Assembly: GCA_937885345.1 (NCBI GenBank)
Contig: CAKZZH010000115.1
Coordinates: 1 to 28,748, forward strand
DNA length: 28,748 bases
Direction of reading: 5' to 3'
Source: an uncultured Lachnospiraceae bacterium
Lineage (GTDB): Bacteria; Bacillota; Clostridia; Lachnospirales; Lachnospiraceae
A model generated the notes under the pieces. That model was not told the DNA's origin. It saw only the letters and a list, made by a program, of their open reading frames with translations, and searched no databases. The position numbers and the translations under genes were made by a program. Shown one piece after another: positions 7,136 to 15,609 of the stretch (its first letter is position 1; each line of letters begins with the position of its first letter).

Positions 7136-8479
7136 TTACAATTCCTCAATCGGCATAAGAAGCAGCTCGTCGCTCGCCATGTCCTTTATATCTTCCGCAA
7201 AACCGCTTAAGGAGAACACATATACCCTGACTGCTTCAAGCCCGGCAATACGAATATTTTCCTTAAGAAGCGCATGTTCAAAACTGTCATAGGGCTTGTT
7301 CTTAACATGGCACTGACCTATAACGGCTTTGCCGTCCGCATTCACCATTATGATATGGACATCTCCGTCCTTACCGTAATATCCGCCCTTATACTCATAA
7401 GTGGAGTCAAGCTGTCCAATAGTCTTGAGAATCTCCATAAACTCCTGCCCTATCTTTACAAAGGTAGAAAGCAGATATTCATTGACATTACCGCTTATGT
7501 ACCTGTCATAGAAATCGGCCGTTGACATACTGCCCATTACGGATTTGTTCGGATATACAAACCTGTACCAATAATTCACAATGGGGTCGCAGATTCTGTA
7601 GCATCCCTTACGTGCGCTCTCGGAATTCTCCTTGTCATACGAAAAAACCTTCTCCACGATTTCCCTCTCAATAAGATTGCCGAGATAGACGCTTATTTTA
7701 TCGCGTCCGTAGCCGGTATAATCGTGAATATCATTGAGTTTGTCCATACCGCTTGCAAGACATCCGAGCAAAGTATTATAAATAGCGGTCTCGCGAAATT
7801 CCTCCTGAAGAAACTCGTGGGCCACATCATACAATCTTCCGTTCACATTCAGAATCTCATTGCAAACATTGGCTCTGATCGAAGCCTTAACATTCCAGCG
7901 CTTCATATAAGCCGGAATTCCGCCCGTAATGGCATAGAAAGTCAGATTATCTATATTGGTACTGCCCGAGGGAAGCATACTTACAACGTCCGTATACGAA
8001 AGGGGTTTAAGCTTGATAAAAGAATTGATCGCAAGTGCGGCATTACCGATCGTGCCAACCATACTGTTCTCAATCCAGGCAACCGAAGAGCACGTAAGCA
8101 CAATCATCAGATCGCTATGAACGCCCAATATATCGGCGAGCTTCGCCATAAAATCCGGATCGCCTTTAATGATATTCTGGAAGTTCTCAATTATCACAAG
8201 CTTCCGCTCTGCGGTAAAATGCTCATTTATGATTCTGTCGAAAAGATCCTCATAAGAAAGCCTGTCATTGCTTCCGAAGGCTCTGTTCATGGCATCAAGC
8301 ATCTCAAAGGCAGCTCTGGGAAATGCCTCAAAATACAGGTATTCTTTATCTTTGATAAATTCACGGACCAGCGCCGTCTTACCGATACCGCTGCGCCCAT
8401 AGACAATTGTAAGATTACTCTTGCCCGGCGCGGCATAATGCTCATTAAGCGCCGCAAGCTGTTCTTCTCTGCCTACCAT
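7136..8479 (-). CDS. Archaeal-type P-loop ATPase with C-terminal DUF234-like nuclease fold
   Basis: A 447-residue protein. MVGREEQLAAL at the start and Walker A GRSGIGKT (28-35) are typical of the Arch_ATPase (STAND-like) family. The Walker B position reads VIIENFQ (95-101), where relatives usually have a DE pair. A sensor-like LTCSS lies at 128-132. Then come a winged-helix region (about 215-290) and YRICDPIVNYWYRF (294-307), which marks the DUF234 C-terminal domain. In that domain, the usual PD-(D/E)xK signature (D, then ExK) reads GDVHIIMV (372-379) and GQCH (388-391), so the nuclease site looks lost. ATG 8479 is preferred because GGAG lies 6 bases upstream; a TTG ten codons earlier lacks a site. 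It is co-transcribed with topB. The role is unknown; members are often guessed to be regulators or selfish-element ATPases. Confidence 0.82.
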   Translation of the reverse strand: MVGREEQLAALNEHYAAPGKSNLTIVYGRSGIGKTALVREFIKDKEYLYFEAFPRAAFEMLDAMNRAFGSNDRLSYEDLFDRIINEHFTAERKLVIIENFQNIIKGDPDFMAKLADILGVHSDLMIVLTCSSVAWIENSMVGTIGNAALAINSFIKLKPLSYTDVVSMLPSGSTNIDNLTFYAITGGIPAYMKRWNVKASIRANVCNEILNVNGRLYDVAHEFLQEEFRETAIYNTLLGCLASGMDKLNDIHDYTGYGRDKISVYLGNLIEREIVEKVFSYDKENSESARKGCYRICDPIVNYWYRFVYPNKSVMGSMSTADFYDRYISGNVNEYLLSTFVKIGQEFMEILKTIGQLDSTYEYKGGYYGKDGDVHIIMVNADGKAVIGQCHVKNKPYDSFEHALLKENIRIAGLEAVRVYVFSLSGFAEDIKDMASDELLLMPIEEL

Positions 8480-8570
8480 AATACACTCCGTAGATATTAT
8501 TACTGCCAATACAAATCGGCCGCGCCCGTATGCTCACGCGCCGGATTTATATCCGAAAAAGACAGAGATT

Positions 8571-8599
8571 ATTGTACTATATTTTGACTTATTTTTCAA
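8571..8599 (-). promoter_or_regulatory. Promoter of the ATPase-topB unit
   Basis: Minus-strand TTGAAA (8599-8594), a 17-base spacer and TACAAT (8576-8571); each box matches five of six consensus positions. It lies about 90 bases before the ATPase ATG. A 15-base core (8569-8583) is identical to that of the galM promoter at 10430-10444. A small CGGAT/ATCCG hairpin lies in the leader. Confidence 0.75.
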
Positions 8600-8652
8600 T
8601 CTCAGGGGCATTTAATTCCTTGAGACAATATTTTAAAAAGCCTGCGCCACTT

Positions 8653-9237
8653 TTATCTTGACTCATCAATTGTCATCTCATAAGCAGGCAGGAACTTATC
8701 TACAAAGATCTCGACCTCTGGCAATTCCATCTTCTTGATGATCTCAAGTATCGATTCGCCGGCCTTTTCAAAATCCATATTACCCATTCGGCGTTCTTCC
8801 ACGCATTTGATATAGGCCGAGAGTTTATCCGCCGCTTTTACATATTTCCAGAGTTCCTTTTCCTCCTCGGTATCAAGAAGAAGCGGCTTGTAAACATCTC
8901 TGAGTTCTTCGGGAAGGCCCTCAAGAAGCTCATCTCTTGCAACGCTCTCGACTTCCTTATATGCATTACGGATCACCGGACTGTAATACTTAACCGGTGT
9001 CGGCATATCACCCGTTATGATCTCCGTCGCATCATGATACATTCCCATAAGCGCAAGCCGGTCTGCATTGAGACTGCCGCCGCACATCGTATTATTGATA
9101 ACACCGAGCGCATGCGCGATCATCGCAACTTCAAGGCTGTGCTCGCTGATATTCTCTTTAAAGGTATTTCTCATCAGGCCCCATCTGTTAATGTATTTCA
9201 TACGGGACATCATCGCAAAAAAATGATTATCTTTCAT
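8653..9237 (-). CDS. yfbR: 5'-deoxynucleotidase, YfbR-like HD hydrolase
   Basis: HD-domain phosphohydrolase that in E. coli removes phosphate from deoxyribonucleoside 5'-monophosphates, trimming dNTP pools. With the start at ATG 9237 the protein is 194 residues. Its key residues then fall at the numbers I recall for E. coli YfbR: Arg18-Trp19, His33 (SEHSLEVAMIAHAL), His68-Asp69 (MYHDATEIITGDMPTP), Glu72, Asp77 and Asp137 (AADKLSAYIKC). This agreement, plus GGAG 8 bases upstream, decides the start against a GTG three codons earlier. It follows galM by 47 bases and is probably in the same transcript. No clear terminator was seen after it. Confidence 0.92.
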   Translation of the reverse strand: MKDNHFFAMMSRMKYINRWGLMRNTFKENISEHSLEVAMIAHALGVINNTMCGGSLNADRLALMGMYHDATEIITGDMPTPVKYYSPVIRNAYKEVESVARDELLEGLPEELRDVYKPLLLDTEEEKELWKYVKAADKLSAYIKCVEERRMGNMDFEKAGESILEIIKKMELPEVEIFVDKFLPAYEMTIDESR

Positions 9238-9284
9238 TTGATCCACTCCAAATTATATTGCTTGGCCGGGCCGCCGCACTCTTA

Positions 9285-10343
9285 TCATTCTACCGTAAAA
9301 TGATAAGCCGTCATGCTCTTAAAATGTTCACCTGCTTTAAGTACAACCGACGGAAAATCAGGATGATTCGGCGAATCGGGATAGAACTGAGTCTCAAAAG
9401 CGATACCCGAACGGCGAAGATATTTTATGCCGCTCTTGCCTACTATTCTACCGGAGAAGAAATTGGCGCTGTAGATCTGCATTCCGGGAAGGTCCGTCAG
9501 AATCTCCATCTTAATGCCTGTCTTCTCACTATAGCAGTATCCGACATTGGTAAGAACGCCGCGTTTCGTCATATCAAGCACAAAGTTGTGATCTATTCCT
9601 TTGACTCTTGTCATCGGCTCATAGTCGTCTTCGATATGCTTTCCGATAGGCGTAGGCACCGTAAAATCAAGCGGCGTACCCTTAACGCTTCTCTTCTCGC
9701 CTGTTATAACGGTATTTCCCTCGCCAAACATGAATTTATCGGCTTTGAGGCAGAGAATGTTATCGAGGATTGAACCGTCATCCTGGCCGTTCATATTGAA
9801 ATAGCAATGATTCGTCATATTGAAAATCGTATCCTTATCGCTCACGCCTTCATATGTAAGCGAAACGGTATTATCATCATCAAAGGTGTAAGTGACCGAA
9901 ATATCCATATTTCCGGGATATCCCTGATCCATATCAGGACTGTGAAGAGTAAATTTAACGCCTCCGTCCACAATCTCACCCTTCCACATTCTGGTAAAAT
10001 ACAGATCAGGACCGGAGTGGAGGTTGTTACCCATATCATTATCCGCAAGATCGTATTTTACTCCGTTAAGGACAAATGAATGTCCCTGGATCCTGTTGGC
10101 GTGACGGCCGATAACCGCCCCGAATGAATCATTATTGCAGTTCTCATAATCATTTCCGTCATCAAAACCAAGAACGACATCCTTGTCAGCGCCGTTCTTA
10201 TCTTTGATAACCGTACTGACCCAGCATGCTCCCATATCGGTAAGCGTGAGCACATTACCCGATGAATTGGTAAGCTTGTAAAGAGTGATATCCTCACCCG
10301 CGTTGGTCTTTCCAAAAGCCAAAGTCGTAATTGTAATTCCCAT
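9285..10343 (-). CDS. galM: Aldose 1-epimerase (galactose mutarotase)
   Basis: Interconverts alpha and beta anomers of galactose and related sugars, feeding the Leloir pathway. The 352-residue protein has the family landmarks: GRHANRI (79-85), NNLHSGPD (107-113, His109), TNHCYFNM (177-184, catalytic His179), and FETQFYPDSPNH (316-327, catalytic Glu317). The start MGITITTL at 10343 has AGGA 5 bases upstream. An earlier in-frame start would begin in leader sequence and add a non-conserved 23-residue segment, so it is rejected. No other galactose genes are in the window, so the substrate could also be glucose or another aldose. It is followed by yfbR. Confidence 0.95.
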   Translation of the reverse strand: MGITITTLAFGKTNAGEDITLYKLTNSSGNVLTLTDMGACWVSTVIKDKNGADKDVVLGFDDGNDYENCNNDSFGAVIGRHANRIQGHSFVLNGVKYDLADNDMGNNLHSGPDLYFTRMWKGEIVDGGVKFTLHSPDMDQGYPGNMDISVTYTFDDDNTVSLTYEGVSDKDTIFNMTNHCYFNMNGQDDGSILDNILCLKADKFMFGEGNTVITGEKRSVKGTPLDFTVPTPIGKHIEDDYEPMTRVKGIDHNFVLDMTKRGVLTNVGYCYSEKTGIKMEILTDLPGMQIYSANFFSGRIVGKSGIKYLRRSGIAFETQFYPDSPNHPDFPSVVLKAGEHFKSMTAYHFTVE

Positions 10344-10395
10344 CTTGTTCCTACCCTTCCTGTATCTTTCATTCCTTACAAAACATTTATAACCC

Positions 10396-10431
10396 AAAAC
10401 AAAACCTTGCATCCGTTAAAATGCAAGGTTT
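10396..10431 (-). terminator. Hairpin terminator after queA-pilZ, overlapping the galM transcript start
   Basis: Arms AAACCTTGCAT and ATGCAAGGTTT (10431-10421 and 10412-10402 on the minus strand) pair perfectly over 11 bp with an 8-base loop. TGTTTTGGG follows. It lies 57 bases beyond the pilZ stop. The galM promoter -10 box ends one base before the first arm, so a galM transcript would begin inside that arm and could not form the full stem. Confidence 0.8.
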
Positions 10432-10460
10432 ATTGTACTATATTCCAATCAGTATTTCAA
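10432..10460 (-). promoter_or_regulatory. Promoter of galM-yfbR
   Basis: Minus-strand TTGAAA (10460-10455), a 17-base spacer and TACAAT (10437-10432). Both hexamers equal those of the ATPase-topB promoter, and the shared identical run is 15 bases. The predicted transcript start near 10425 falls within the pilZ terminator stem. Confidence 0.75.
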
Positions 10461-10487
10461 TTATGCAAACGTCACTAAAAACCAAAA

Positions 10488-10859
10488 TCAGTTCTCTTCG
10501 CTTACGATCTGATATACATCGATCTTAAACTGATCCGAAGGGCTGAGGCCTATGAAACGGCATCCATACATAACATCCTCGGAATCCTCGATACTTTCCA
10601 TACGGATAATCTGAATAATGGCTTCAAAGCTCTCCTTGGTCCAAAGGGTAATCTTGGACTCATAATACGAATTAAGCGGAAGAAATTCTTTGGAAGTAAA
10701 GGCAATTCCTCCCTTGGAAATATTGATAACGCTAACCTCAATCTCATCCTTATTGACATCAGCGTTGGGCGACTTCGACTCCTTAACCGAACGAAGCTTA
10801 ATAACAGCGTTAATCTTCATACGCTTTGCCCATCTCTTCTCACCAGCGGCTGCAGCCAT
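10488..10859 (-). CDS. PilZ domain protein (putative c-di-GMP receptor)
   Basis: A 123-residue single-domain protein. The two PilZ ligand motifs are present: RWAKR (Arg9 to Arg13, the RxxxR motif) and NISKGG (Asn46 to Gly51, the D/NxSxxG motif). A beta-barrel-like remainder follows, ending in YGCRFIGLS. Proteins of this kind bind cyclic di-GMP and relay it to motility, envelope or regulatory partners; no fused output domain is seen. ATG 10859 is chosen because AGGAGG lies 8 bases before it; a GTG one codon earlier is too close. It begins 18 bases after the queA stop and is read from the same transcript. A terminator follows. No diguanylate cyclase is in the window, so the ligand is inferred from the motifs. 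Confidence 0.85.
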   Translation of the reverse strand: MAAAAGEKRWAKRMKINAVIKLRSVKESKSPNADVNKDEIEVSVINISKGGIAFTSKEFLPLNSYYESKITLWTKESFEAIIQIIRMESIEDSEDVMYGCRFIGLSPSDQFKIDVYQIVSEEN

Positions 10860-10877
10860 CACACTCTCTCCTCCTAA

Positions 10878-11903
10878 TCATTTAATAAGCATTGCATCTC
10901 CGAAACTGAAGAATCGGTATCTCCTATCGACAGCTTCCTTGTATGCTCTCATAATATTATCTCTGCCGGCCAGAGCACTGACCAACATCACAAGCGTTGA
11001 TTCCGGCAAATGAAAGTTAGTTATTAAACAGTCAATCACCTTAAAGTCATAACCCGGATATATAAAAATATCCGTATCCCCACTGCTTGCTTTAACAACA
11101 CCTTCCGAAGTCGCAACGGATTCAAGAGTTCTGCAGCTTGTCGTACCGACCGCGATCACTCTGTGCCCCGAAGCCTTAGCCGCATTAACGGCACCGGCCG
11201 CTTCTTCGTCTATCTTATAAAATTCGGTATGCATATGATGCTCTTCAATCTTGTCAACCTTAACCGGTCTGAAAGTTCCGAGCCCCACATGAAGAGTCAC
11301 TCTTGCAATAACAATACCCTTATCTTCAATCTTCTTAAGAAGTGCTTCGGTAAAATGAAGCCCCGCGGTCGGAGCCGCTGCCGAGCCTTCATGTTTGGCA
11401 TAAACCGTCTGATAACGATTCTTATCCTTAAGAGCATGTGTTATATAAGGCGGCAAAGGCATTTGTCCGAGTTCATCAAGTATCTCTTCAAAAATACCTT
11501 CGTAACTGAATCTTATGATCCTGTTACCGTCATCTATCATATCAACAATAGTACCCTTCAAAATACCATCACCAAAAACTATTTCACAGCCTGTCCTTGC
11601 TTTCCTGCCGGGTTTCACAAGACATTCCCAATCAGTATCGGAAAGCCTCTTAAGAAGGAGCACTTCAATCACGGCACCCGTTCCCGCCTTAGCGCCCATA
11701 AGCCTTGCAGGTATGACCTTGGTATCATTGATAACAAGACAATCGCCCGGCTCCAGATAATCGATAACATCAGTAAAAACCTTATGCTCCGTCTTGCCGG
11801 TCCGTCTGTCAAGTACCAAAAGTCTTGAAGAACTTCTATCTTCAAGGGGGTCCTGTGCTATAAGTTCAGGCGGAAGATCGTAATAAAAATCCTTAACATC
11901 CAT
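10878..11903 (-). CDS. queA: SAM:tRNA ribosyltransferase-isomerase
   Basis: Transfers and isomerises the ribosyl group of S-adenosylmethionine onto preQ1 in tRNA, forming epoxyqueuosine at the wobble position. The 341-residue protein is canonical end to end. It opens MDVKDFYYDLPPELIAQDPLE, then LVINDTKVIPARL, the central HEGSAAAPTAGLHFT, HVGLGTFRPV, VGTTSCRTLES, NFHLPESTLVMLVSA and the final RFFSFGDAMLI. The ribosome binding site is weak (AGGG about 11 bases upstream). A 202-base gap to pheT holds the pheT terminator; I could not see a convincing promoter for queA there. It is the first gene of a two-gene unit with pilZ. No tgt or preQ1 genes and no preQ1 riboswitch are visible here. Confidence 0.97.
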   Translation of the reverse strand: MDVKDFYYDLPPELIAQDPLEDRSSSRLLVLDRRTGKTEHKVFTDVIDYLEPGDCLVINDTKVIPARLMGAKAGTGAVIEVLLLKRLSDTDWECLVKPGRKARTGCEIVFGDGILKGTIVDMIDDGNRIIRFSYEGIFEEILDELGQMPLPPYITHALKDKNRYQTVYAKHEGSAAAPTAGLHFTEALLKKIEDKGIVIARVTLHVGLGTFRPVKVDKIEEHHMHTEFYKIDEEAAGAVNAAKASGHRVIAVGTTSCRTLESVATSEGVVKASSGDTDIFIYPGYDFKVIDCLITNFHLPESTLVMLVSALAGRDNIMRAYKEAVDRRYRFFSFGDAMLIK

Positions 11904-12028
11904 AATAAAATCTACCCTAACCTATTGTTTATTATCGGGTTTTACTTAAACAAATAAAATAGTCAATATGCACTAACGCATGACCACACTACACATTTTA
12001 AAGCATAAAAAAATACAAACTACCTATG

Positions 12029-12057
12029 AAAAATGCGGGGAACCGACGTCCCCCGCA
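12029..12057 (-). terminator. Intrinsic terminator of pheST
   Basis: On the minus strand TGCGGGG (12057-12051) pairs with CCCCGCA (12040-12034) around a 10-base loop, followed by TTTTTC. It lies about 50 bases past the pheT stop, so pheST transcripts end here and queA is probably separate. Confidence 0.88.
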
Positions 12058-12105
12058 GAGCATATTTTAATTGTATACGCTGTCTCAATGTGTAACAAGC
12101 ACTGC

Positions 12106-14520
12106 TTACGATCTAAGCACCGCACCAAGATCTGCAAGAGCCTCAAGTATTTTATCCATAAGCTCATTGATCTGGGCATCGTCAAGCGTTCTGTCCTTCG
12201 CTCTGAACGAAAGCGCAAAAGCTACCGATTTCTTGTTCTCTCCTACCTGTGCGCCTTCGTAGATATCGAATAATTCGCAGCTTTCAAGCAGTTTGCCGCC
12301 CTTCTTAAGGATCACATCCTCAAGTTCTCCGATCATAACGGCTTTATCTACGACAAGGCTTATGTCACGTGTTGAAGCAGGGAATTTGGCGATTCCTTCG
12401 TATTTGTGAAGAAAATTCACGAGGGGCATAACCTCGGGCATATCGATGACCGCGATATATGTTCTCTCACCGATTTCATAATTATCCGCAACCTGAGGAT
12501 GGACCTCACCGAGATATCCGAGAACTTTGCCTTCATAAATAACCTCAGCCTGTCTTCCGGGATGAAGGAAAGGCTTTGCATTATCCGTTGAATAAGTAAG
12601 TCTTCCGTTTATTCCTACTCTCGTAAGGAACTCTTCAACCACTCCCTTCATCTCATAGAAGTCGCCCTTTCCGTACATTCCGAGAGTGAATGTGGATCTC
12701 TCATCGGGAAGCTCGGTAAGAGGAAGCGCCTTGGGAATATATACATTGCCGATCTCATAGAGACGTACATCCTTGTTCTTACGGTTATAGTTGGTCGCAA
12801 GCGACGATAAAATACCATTTACAGACTGCGTCTTCATGATCGAGAAATCAATGCCCAGAGGATTGCTGATCGTGATCACCTTCCTGAGAGGGCTGTCCTC
12901 GTCTATAAGGAGCTTATCAAATACCTTAGGGCTCTCAAACGAATATGTCATAGCCTGTGAGAAACCGCAGTATCTCGCAACTTCGCCTGCTACCTTTTCA
13001 ACGATAAGTTTGAAGGAAAGGGCGCCGGCACTTGCACCGCTCGGAAGCGTTACAGGGATCTTATCATATCCGTAAAATCTCGCAACTTCCTCGGCCATAT
13101 CACAGCTTCTGAGAAGGTCCTGTCTGAAAGAAGGGATCGTAAATGAATTACTTGCCTCATCATAAGGAATATCCAGTTTCTTAAAATATCCCAGCATTGA
13201 CTGCTTATCAATATCGGTTCCGAGAAGTTTGTTATACTTATCGGGTTCGAAAGGAAGAACAACCTTATCGGGCTTTGCGGAAAATACATCCGCCATGCCG
13301 CCTACAACCTCGCCTGCACCGAGTTCCTCGATAAGCTGGCATGCTCTGTTAATTGCAGCTTCTGCATTGTAGGGATCCAGTCCCTTCTCAAACTTGCCCG
13401 AAGCATCCGTTCTAAGTCCGAGTCTCTTTGCGGAAAGTCTTATATTGGTTCCGTCAAAACATGCGGCTTCAAAAAGCATCGTCTTAACATCATCTGTAAT
13501 CTTGGAATTCTCACCGCCCATAATACCTGCAATGCCGATAGCTTTATCTGCATCACAGATCATAAGGATATCCTTGTCGAGTTTTCTCTCCTGCCCGTCA
13601 AGAGTCTGAAAAACCTCTCCGTCCTTGGCGCGGCGAACGATTATTTTATGGCCTGCAATAGTATCGTAATCAAACGCATGCATCGGCTGACCATACTCTT
13701 CCATCACATAGTTGGTAATATCGACAATATTATTGATGGGTCTTATTCCGCTTGCGGCAAGCCTTCTCTGCATCCACTCAGGTGAAGGCGCAATCTTAAT
13801 ATTTTTAACAAGTCTTGCTGTATATCTCGGGCAAAGATCCTTGTCTTCAACCTCGACCTTAATATAATCATTAACATCTTCGCTGTTACCGGTCTCCTTA
13901 ACAACAGGAGGAACAAAAGGCTTATTAAATGTAGCCGCTGCTTCTCTTGCGATTCCGAGAACACTGTAGCAGTCAACTCTGTTGGATGTGATCTCATATT
14001 CAAATACCGTATCATGAAGTCCGAGAAGTTCAATCGCATCAGCGCCGGGCTTAGCATCCTTTCCGAGATCGTAAAGCCCCTCTTCGGGAGCATTTGGATA
14101 ATAATCCTTTGACGAACCGAGTTCCTCTATTGAGCACATCATGCCATCCGAAGGAACGCCTCTGAGCTTACCCTTTTTGATCTTTATTCCGCCTGCGGTC
14201 CTGCTGCCGTCATGTCCTCCGGCAACCTTGCCTCCGTCGAGGCATACGGGAGTCTTCATTCCCTCGTAAACATTGGACGCTCCTGTAACGATCTGAATTG
14301 TCTCTGTTCCTATATCTACCTGACAGATAACAAGCTTGTCCGCATCGGGGTGCTTCTCAACCTTAACAACCTGACCGACAACTATTTTGTCGAGATCCTC
14401 GTCAAGACGTGTAAAGCCCTCAACCTTGGTACCTGTAAGAGTCATTGCATCTGTATATTCCTGTGCCGTTACATCAAGTTCGGGCACATAAGCTTTAATC
14501 CAAGAATATGCTGTATTCAC
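12106..14520 (-). CDS. pheT: Phenylalanine-tRNA ligase beta subunit
   Basis: Large subunit of the alpha2-beta2 enzyme that charges tRNA-Phe. At 804 residues it has the full bacterial length. Domains seen: an N-terminal tRNA-binding EMAP-like domain (about 40-150, with VVKVEKHPDADKLVICQV and GVPSDGMMCS), the B3/B4 editing region (about 200-390, with RPINNIVDITNYVM and GIAGIMGGENS), the B5 domain, the catalytic-like core, and a C-terminal FDX-ACB anticodon-binding domain starting near FPASTRDISLVVDK. The start is GTG at 14520, with AGGAG 8 bases upstream. It lies 16 bases after the pheS stop and is co-transcribed with it. Confidence 0.98.
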   Translation of the reverse strand: MNTAYSWIKAYVPELDVTAQEYTDAMTLTGTKVEGFTRLDEDLDKIVVGQVVKVEKHPDADKLVICQVDIGTETIQIVTGASNVYEGMKTPVCLDGGKVAGGHDGSRTAGGIKIKKGKLRGVPSDGMMCSIEELGSSKDYYPNAPEEGLYDLGKDAKPGADAIELLGLHDTVFEYEITSNRVDCYSVLGIAREAAATFNKPFVPPVVKETGNSEDVNDYIKVEVEDKDLCPRYTARLVKNIKIAPSPEWMQRRLAASGIRPINNIVDITNYVMEEYGQPMHAFDYDTIAGHKIIVRRAKDGEVFQTLDGQERKLDKDILMICDADKAIGIAGIMGGENSKITDDVKTMLFEAACFDGTNIRLSAKRLGLRTDASGKFEKGLDPYNAEAAINRACQLIEELGAGEVVGGMADVFSAKPDKVVLPFEPDKYNKLLGTDIDKQSMLGYFKKLDIPYDEASNSFTIPSFRQDLLRSCDMAEEVARFYGYDKIPVTLPSGASAGALSFKLIVEKVAGEVARYCGFSQAMTYSFESPKVFDKLLIDEDSPLRKVITISNPLGIDFSIMKTQSVNGILSSLATNYNRKNKDVRLYEIGNVYIPKALPLTELPDERSTFTLGMYGKGDFYEMKGVVEEFLTRVGINGRLTYSTDNAKPFLHPGRQAEVIYEGKVLGYLGEVHPQVADNYEIGERTYIAVIDMPEVMPLVNFLHKYEGIAKFPASTRDISLVVDKAVMIGELEDVILKKGGKLLESCELFDIYEGAQVGENKKSVAFALSFRAKDRTLDDAQINELMDKILEALADLGAVLRS

Positions 14521-14536
14521 TGTCTTTTCTCCTTTC

Positions 14537-15556
14537 CTAGAACTGATTTAAGAATCTTGCATCATTCTCATACAGAAGGCGCATATCATCAATTTCGTAT
14601 TTGAGAATTGCGATTCTCTCAAGACCGATACCGAATGCAAATCCGGTATATTCATTCGGATCGATATGACTCATTTCAAGAACATGAGGATGTACCATTC
14701 CACATCCGAGGATCTCTATCCAGCCGGAATCCTTACAGAATCTGCAGCCCTTACCGCCGCACTTAAAGCAGCTTACATCCATTTCGGCACTGGGCTCGGT
14801 AAAAGGGAAATGATGAGGTCTGAATTTTACCTTGGTCTCCTCACCAAAAAGTTTCCTGGCAAATACCGCAAGTGTTCCCTTAAGATCCGCAAAAGTAACA
14901 TTCTTATCGATCACGAGTCCTTCAACCTGATGGAAGGAGGGCGAATGCGTCGCATCGACCTCATCCGAACGGAACACTCTTCCGGGAGCGATCATTCTTA
15001 TGGGAAGCTTCCCCTTCTCCATCTCATGCACCTGAGTTGAAGATGTCTGAGTTCTGAGAAGGATATCTTTGGTTATATAAAATGTATCCTGCTCATCCTT
15101 GGCGGGATGATTCGCAGGTATATTAAGAGCCTCGAAATTATAGTAATCAAACTCGACCTCCGGGCCTTCAACAACCTCATATCCCATTCCGACAAAAATG
15201 TCCTCAAGTTCTGCAAGTGCGACATTATTGGGATGAGGATGCCCTACTGTGTTTTTCTTGGCAGGGAGTGTTACATCGATAACCTCGCTCTTAAGCTTAA
15301 GATTTCTTGCAGCACTCTCAAGAGCCTTCTTAACATCATCAAGCTTTGCTTCAATGGTCTCTCTGGCCTCATTAACCATCGCTCCGACCTTAGGTCTCTC
15401 CTCGGCAGCGACATCCTTCATTCCTTTGAGGACTTCGGTCAGCTGTCCTTTCTTGCCCAGAAACTCAACTCTTATCTCATTAAGCTTGTCAAGCGTATCA
15501 GCACTGTTAAGCTTATTAAGAGCCGCTTCCTTAATTGATTCAAGTCTCTCTTTCAT
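14537..15556 (-). CDS. pheS: Phenylalanine-tRNA ligase alpha subunit
   Basis: Catalytic subunit of phenylalanyl-tRNA synthetase. The 339-residue protein starts with the coiled-coil arm that contacts tRNA (about 1-85). The class II core follows: HPHPNN, LLRTQTSSTQVH (motif 2 region), RVFRSDEVDATHSPSFHQVEGL, RPHHFPFTEPSAEMDVSC and the motif 3 GIGLERIAILKYEIDDMR. A four-cysteine stretch (CFKCGGKGCRFC) is normal for Bacillota PheS. ATG 15556 has AGGA 8 bases upstream. Expression is controlled by the T-box leader, so it should rise when uncharged tRNA-Phe accumulates. Confidence 0.98.
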   Translation of the reverse strand: MKERLESIKEAALNKLNSADTLDKLNEIRVEFLGKKGQLTEVLKGMKDVAAEERPKVGAMVNEARETIEAKLDDVKKALESAARNLKLKSEVIDVTLPAKKNTVGHPHPNNVALAELEDIFVGMGYEVVEGPEVEFDYYNFEALNIPANHPAKDEQDTFYITKDILLRTQTSSTQVHEMEKGKLPIRMIAPGRVFRSDEVDATHSPSFHQVEGLVIDKNVTFADLKGTLAVFARKLFGEETKVKFRPHHFPFTEPSAEMDVSCFKCGGKGCRFCKDSGWIEILGCGMVHPHVLEMSHIDPNEYTGFAFGIGLERIAILKYEIDDMRLLYENDARFLNQF

Positions 15557-15581
15557 CTCTTACATCCTTTCATAAAATAAT

Positions 15582-15609
15582 AAAAACCCCGTCCCAATGA
15601 GGGACGAGG
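15582..15609 (-). terminator. T-box regulatory terminator
   Basis: On the minus strand CCTCGTCCC (15609-15601) pairs with GGGACGGGG (15595-15587) with one mismatch and a 5-base loop, followed by TTTTT (15586-15582). It competes with the antiterminator formed by the T-box sequence just upstream. It is also the first clear terminator after the upstream flavodoxin-like gene. Confidence 0.9.

Noticed and set aside
7724..8587. Open plus-strand frame of 287 codons
   Set aside because: It is antisense to the DUF234-type ATPase, whose P-loop and C-terminal domain are clear, and its product is motif-free.
8653..9237. HD-domain protein as a possible phage-defence nucleotidase
   Set aside because: Residue numbering matches housekeeping YfbR and the neighbours are metabolic genes, with no defence context.
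11904..12028. Search for a queA promoter or preQ1 riboswitch
   Set aside because: TTGACT and GATAAT elements exist but at wrong spacing, and no preQ1 aptamer pattern was recognised.
14730..14790. Four-cysteine cluster in PheS as a possible unusual zinc site
   Set aside because: The same CFKCGGKGC pattern occurs in ordinary Bacillota PheS.
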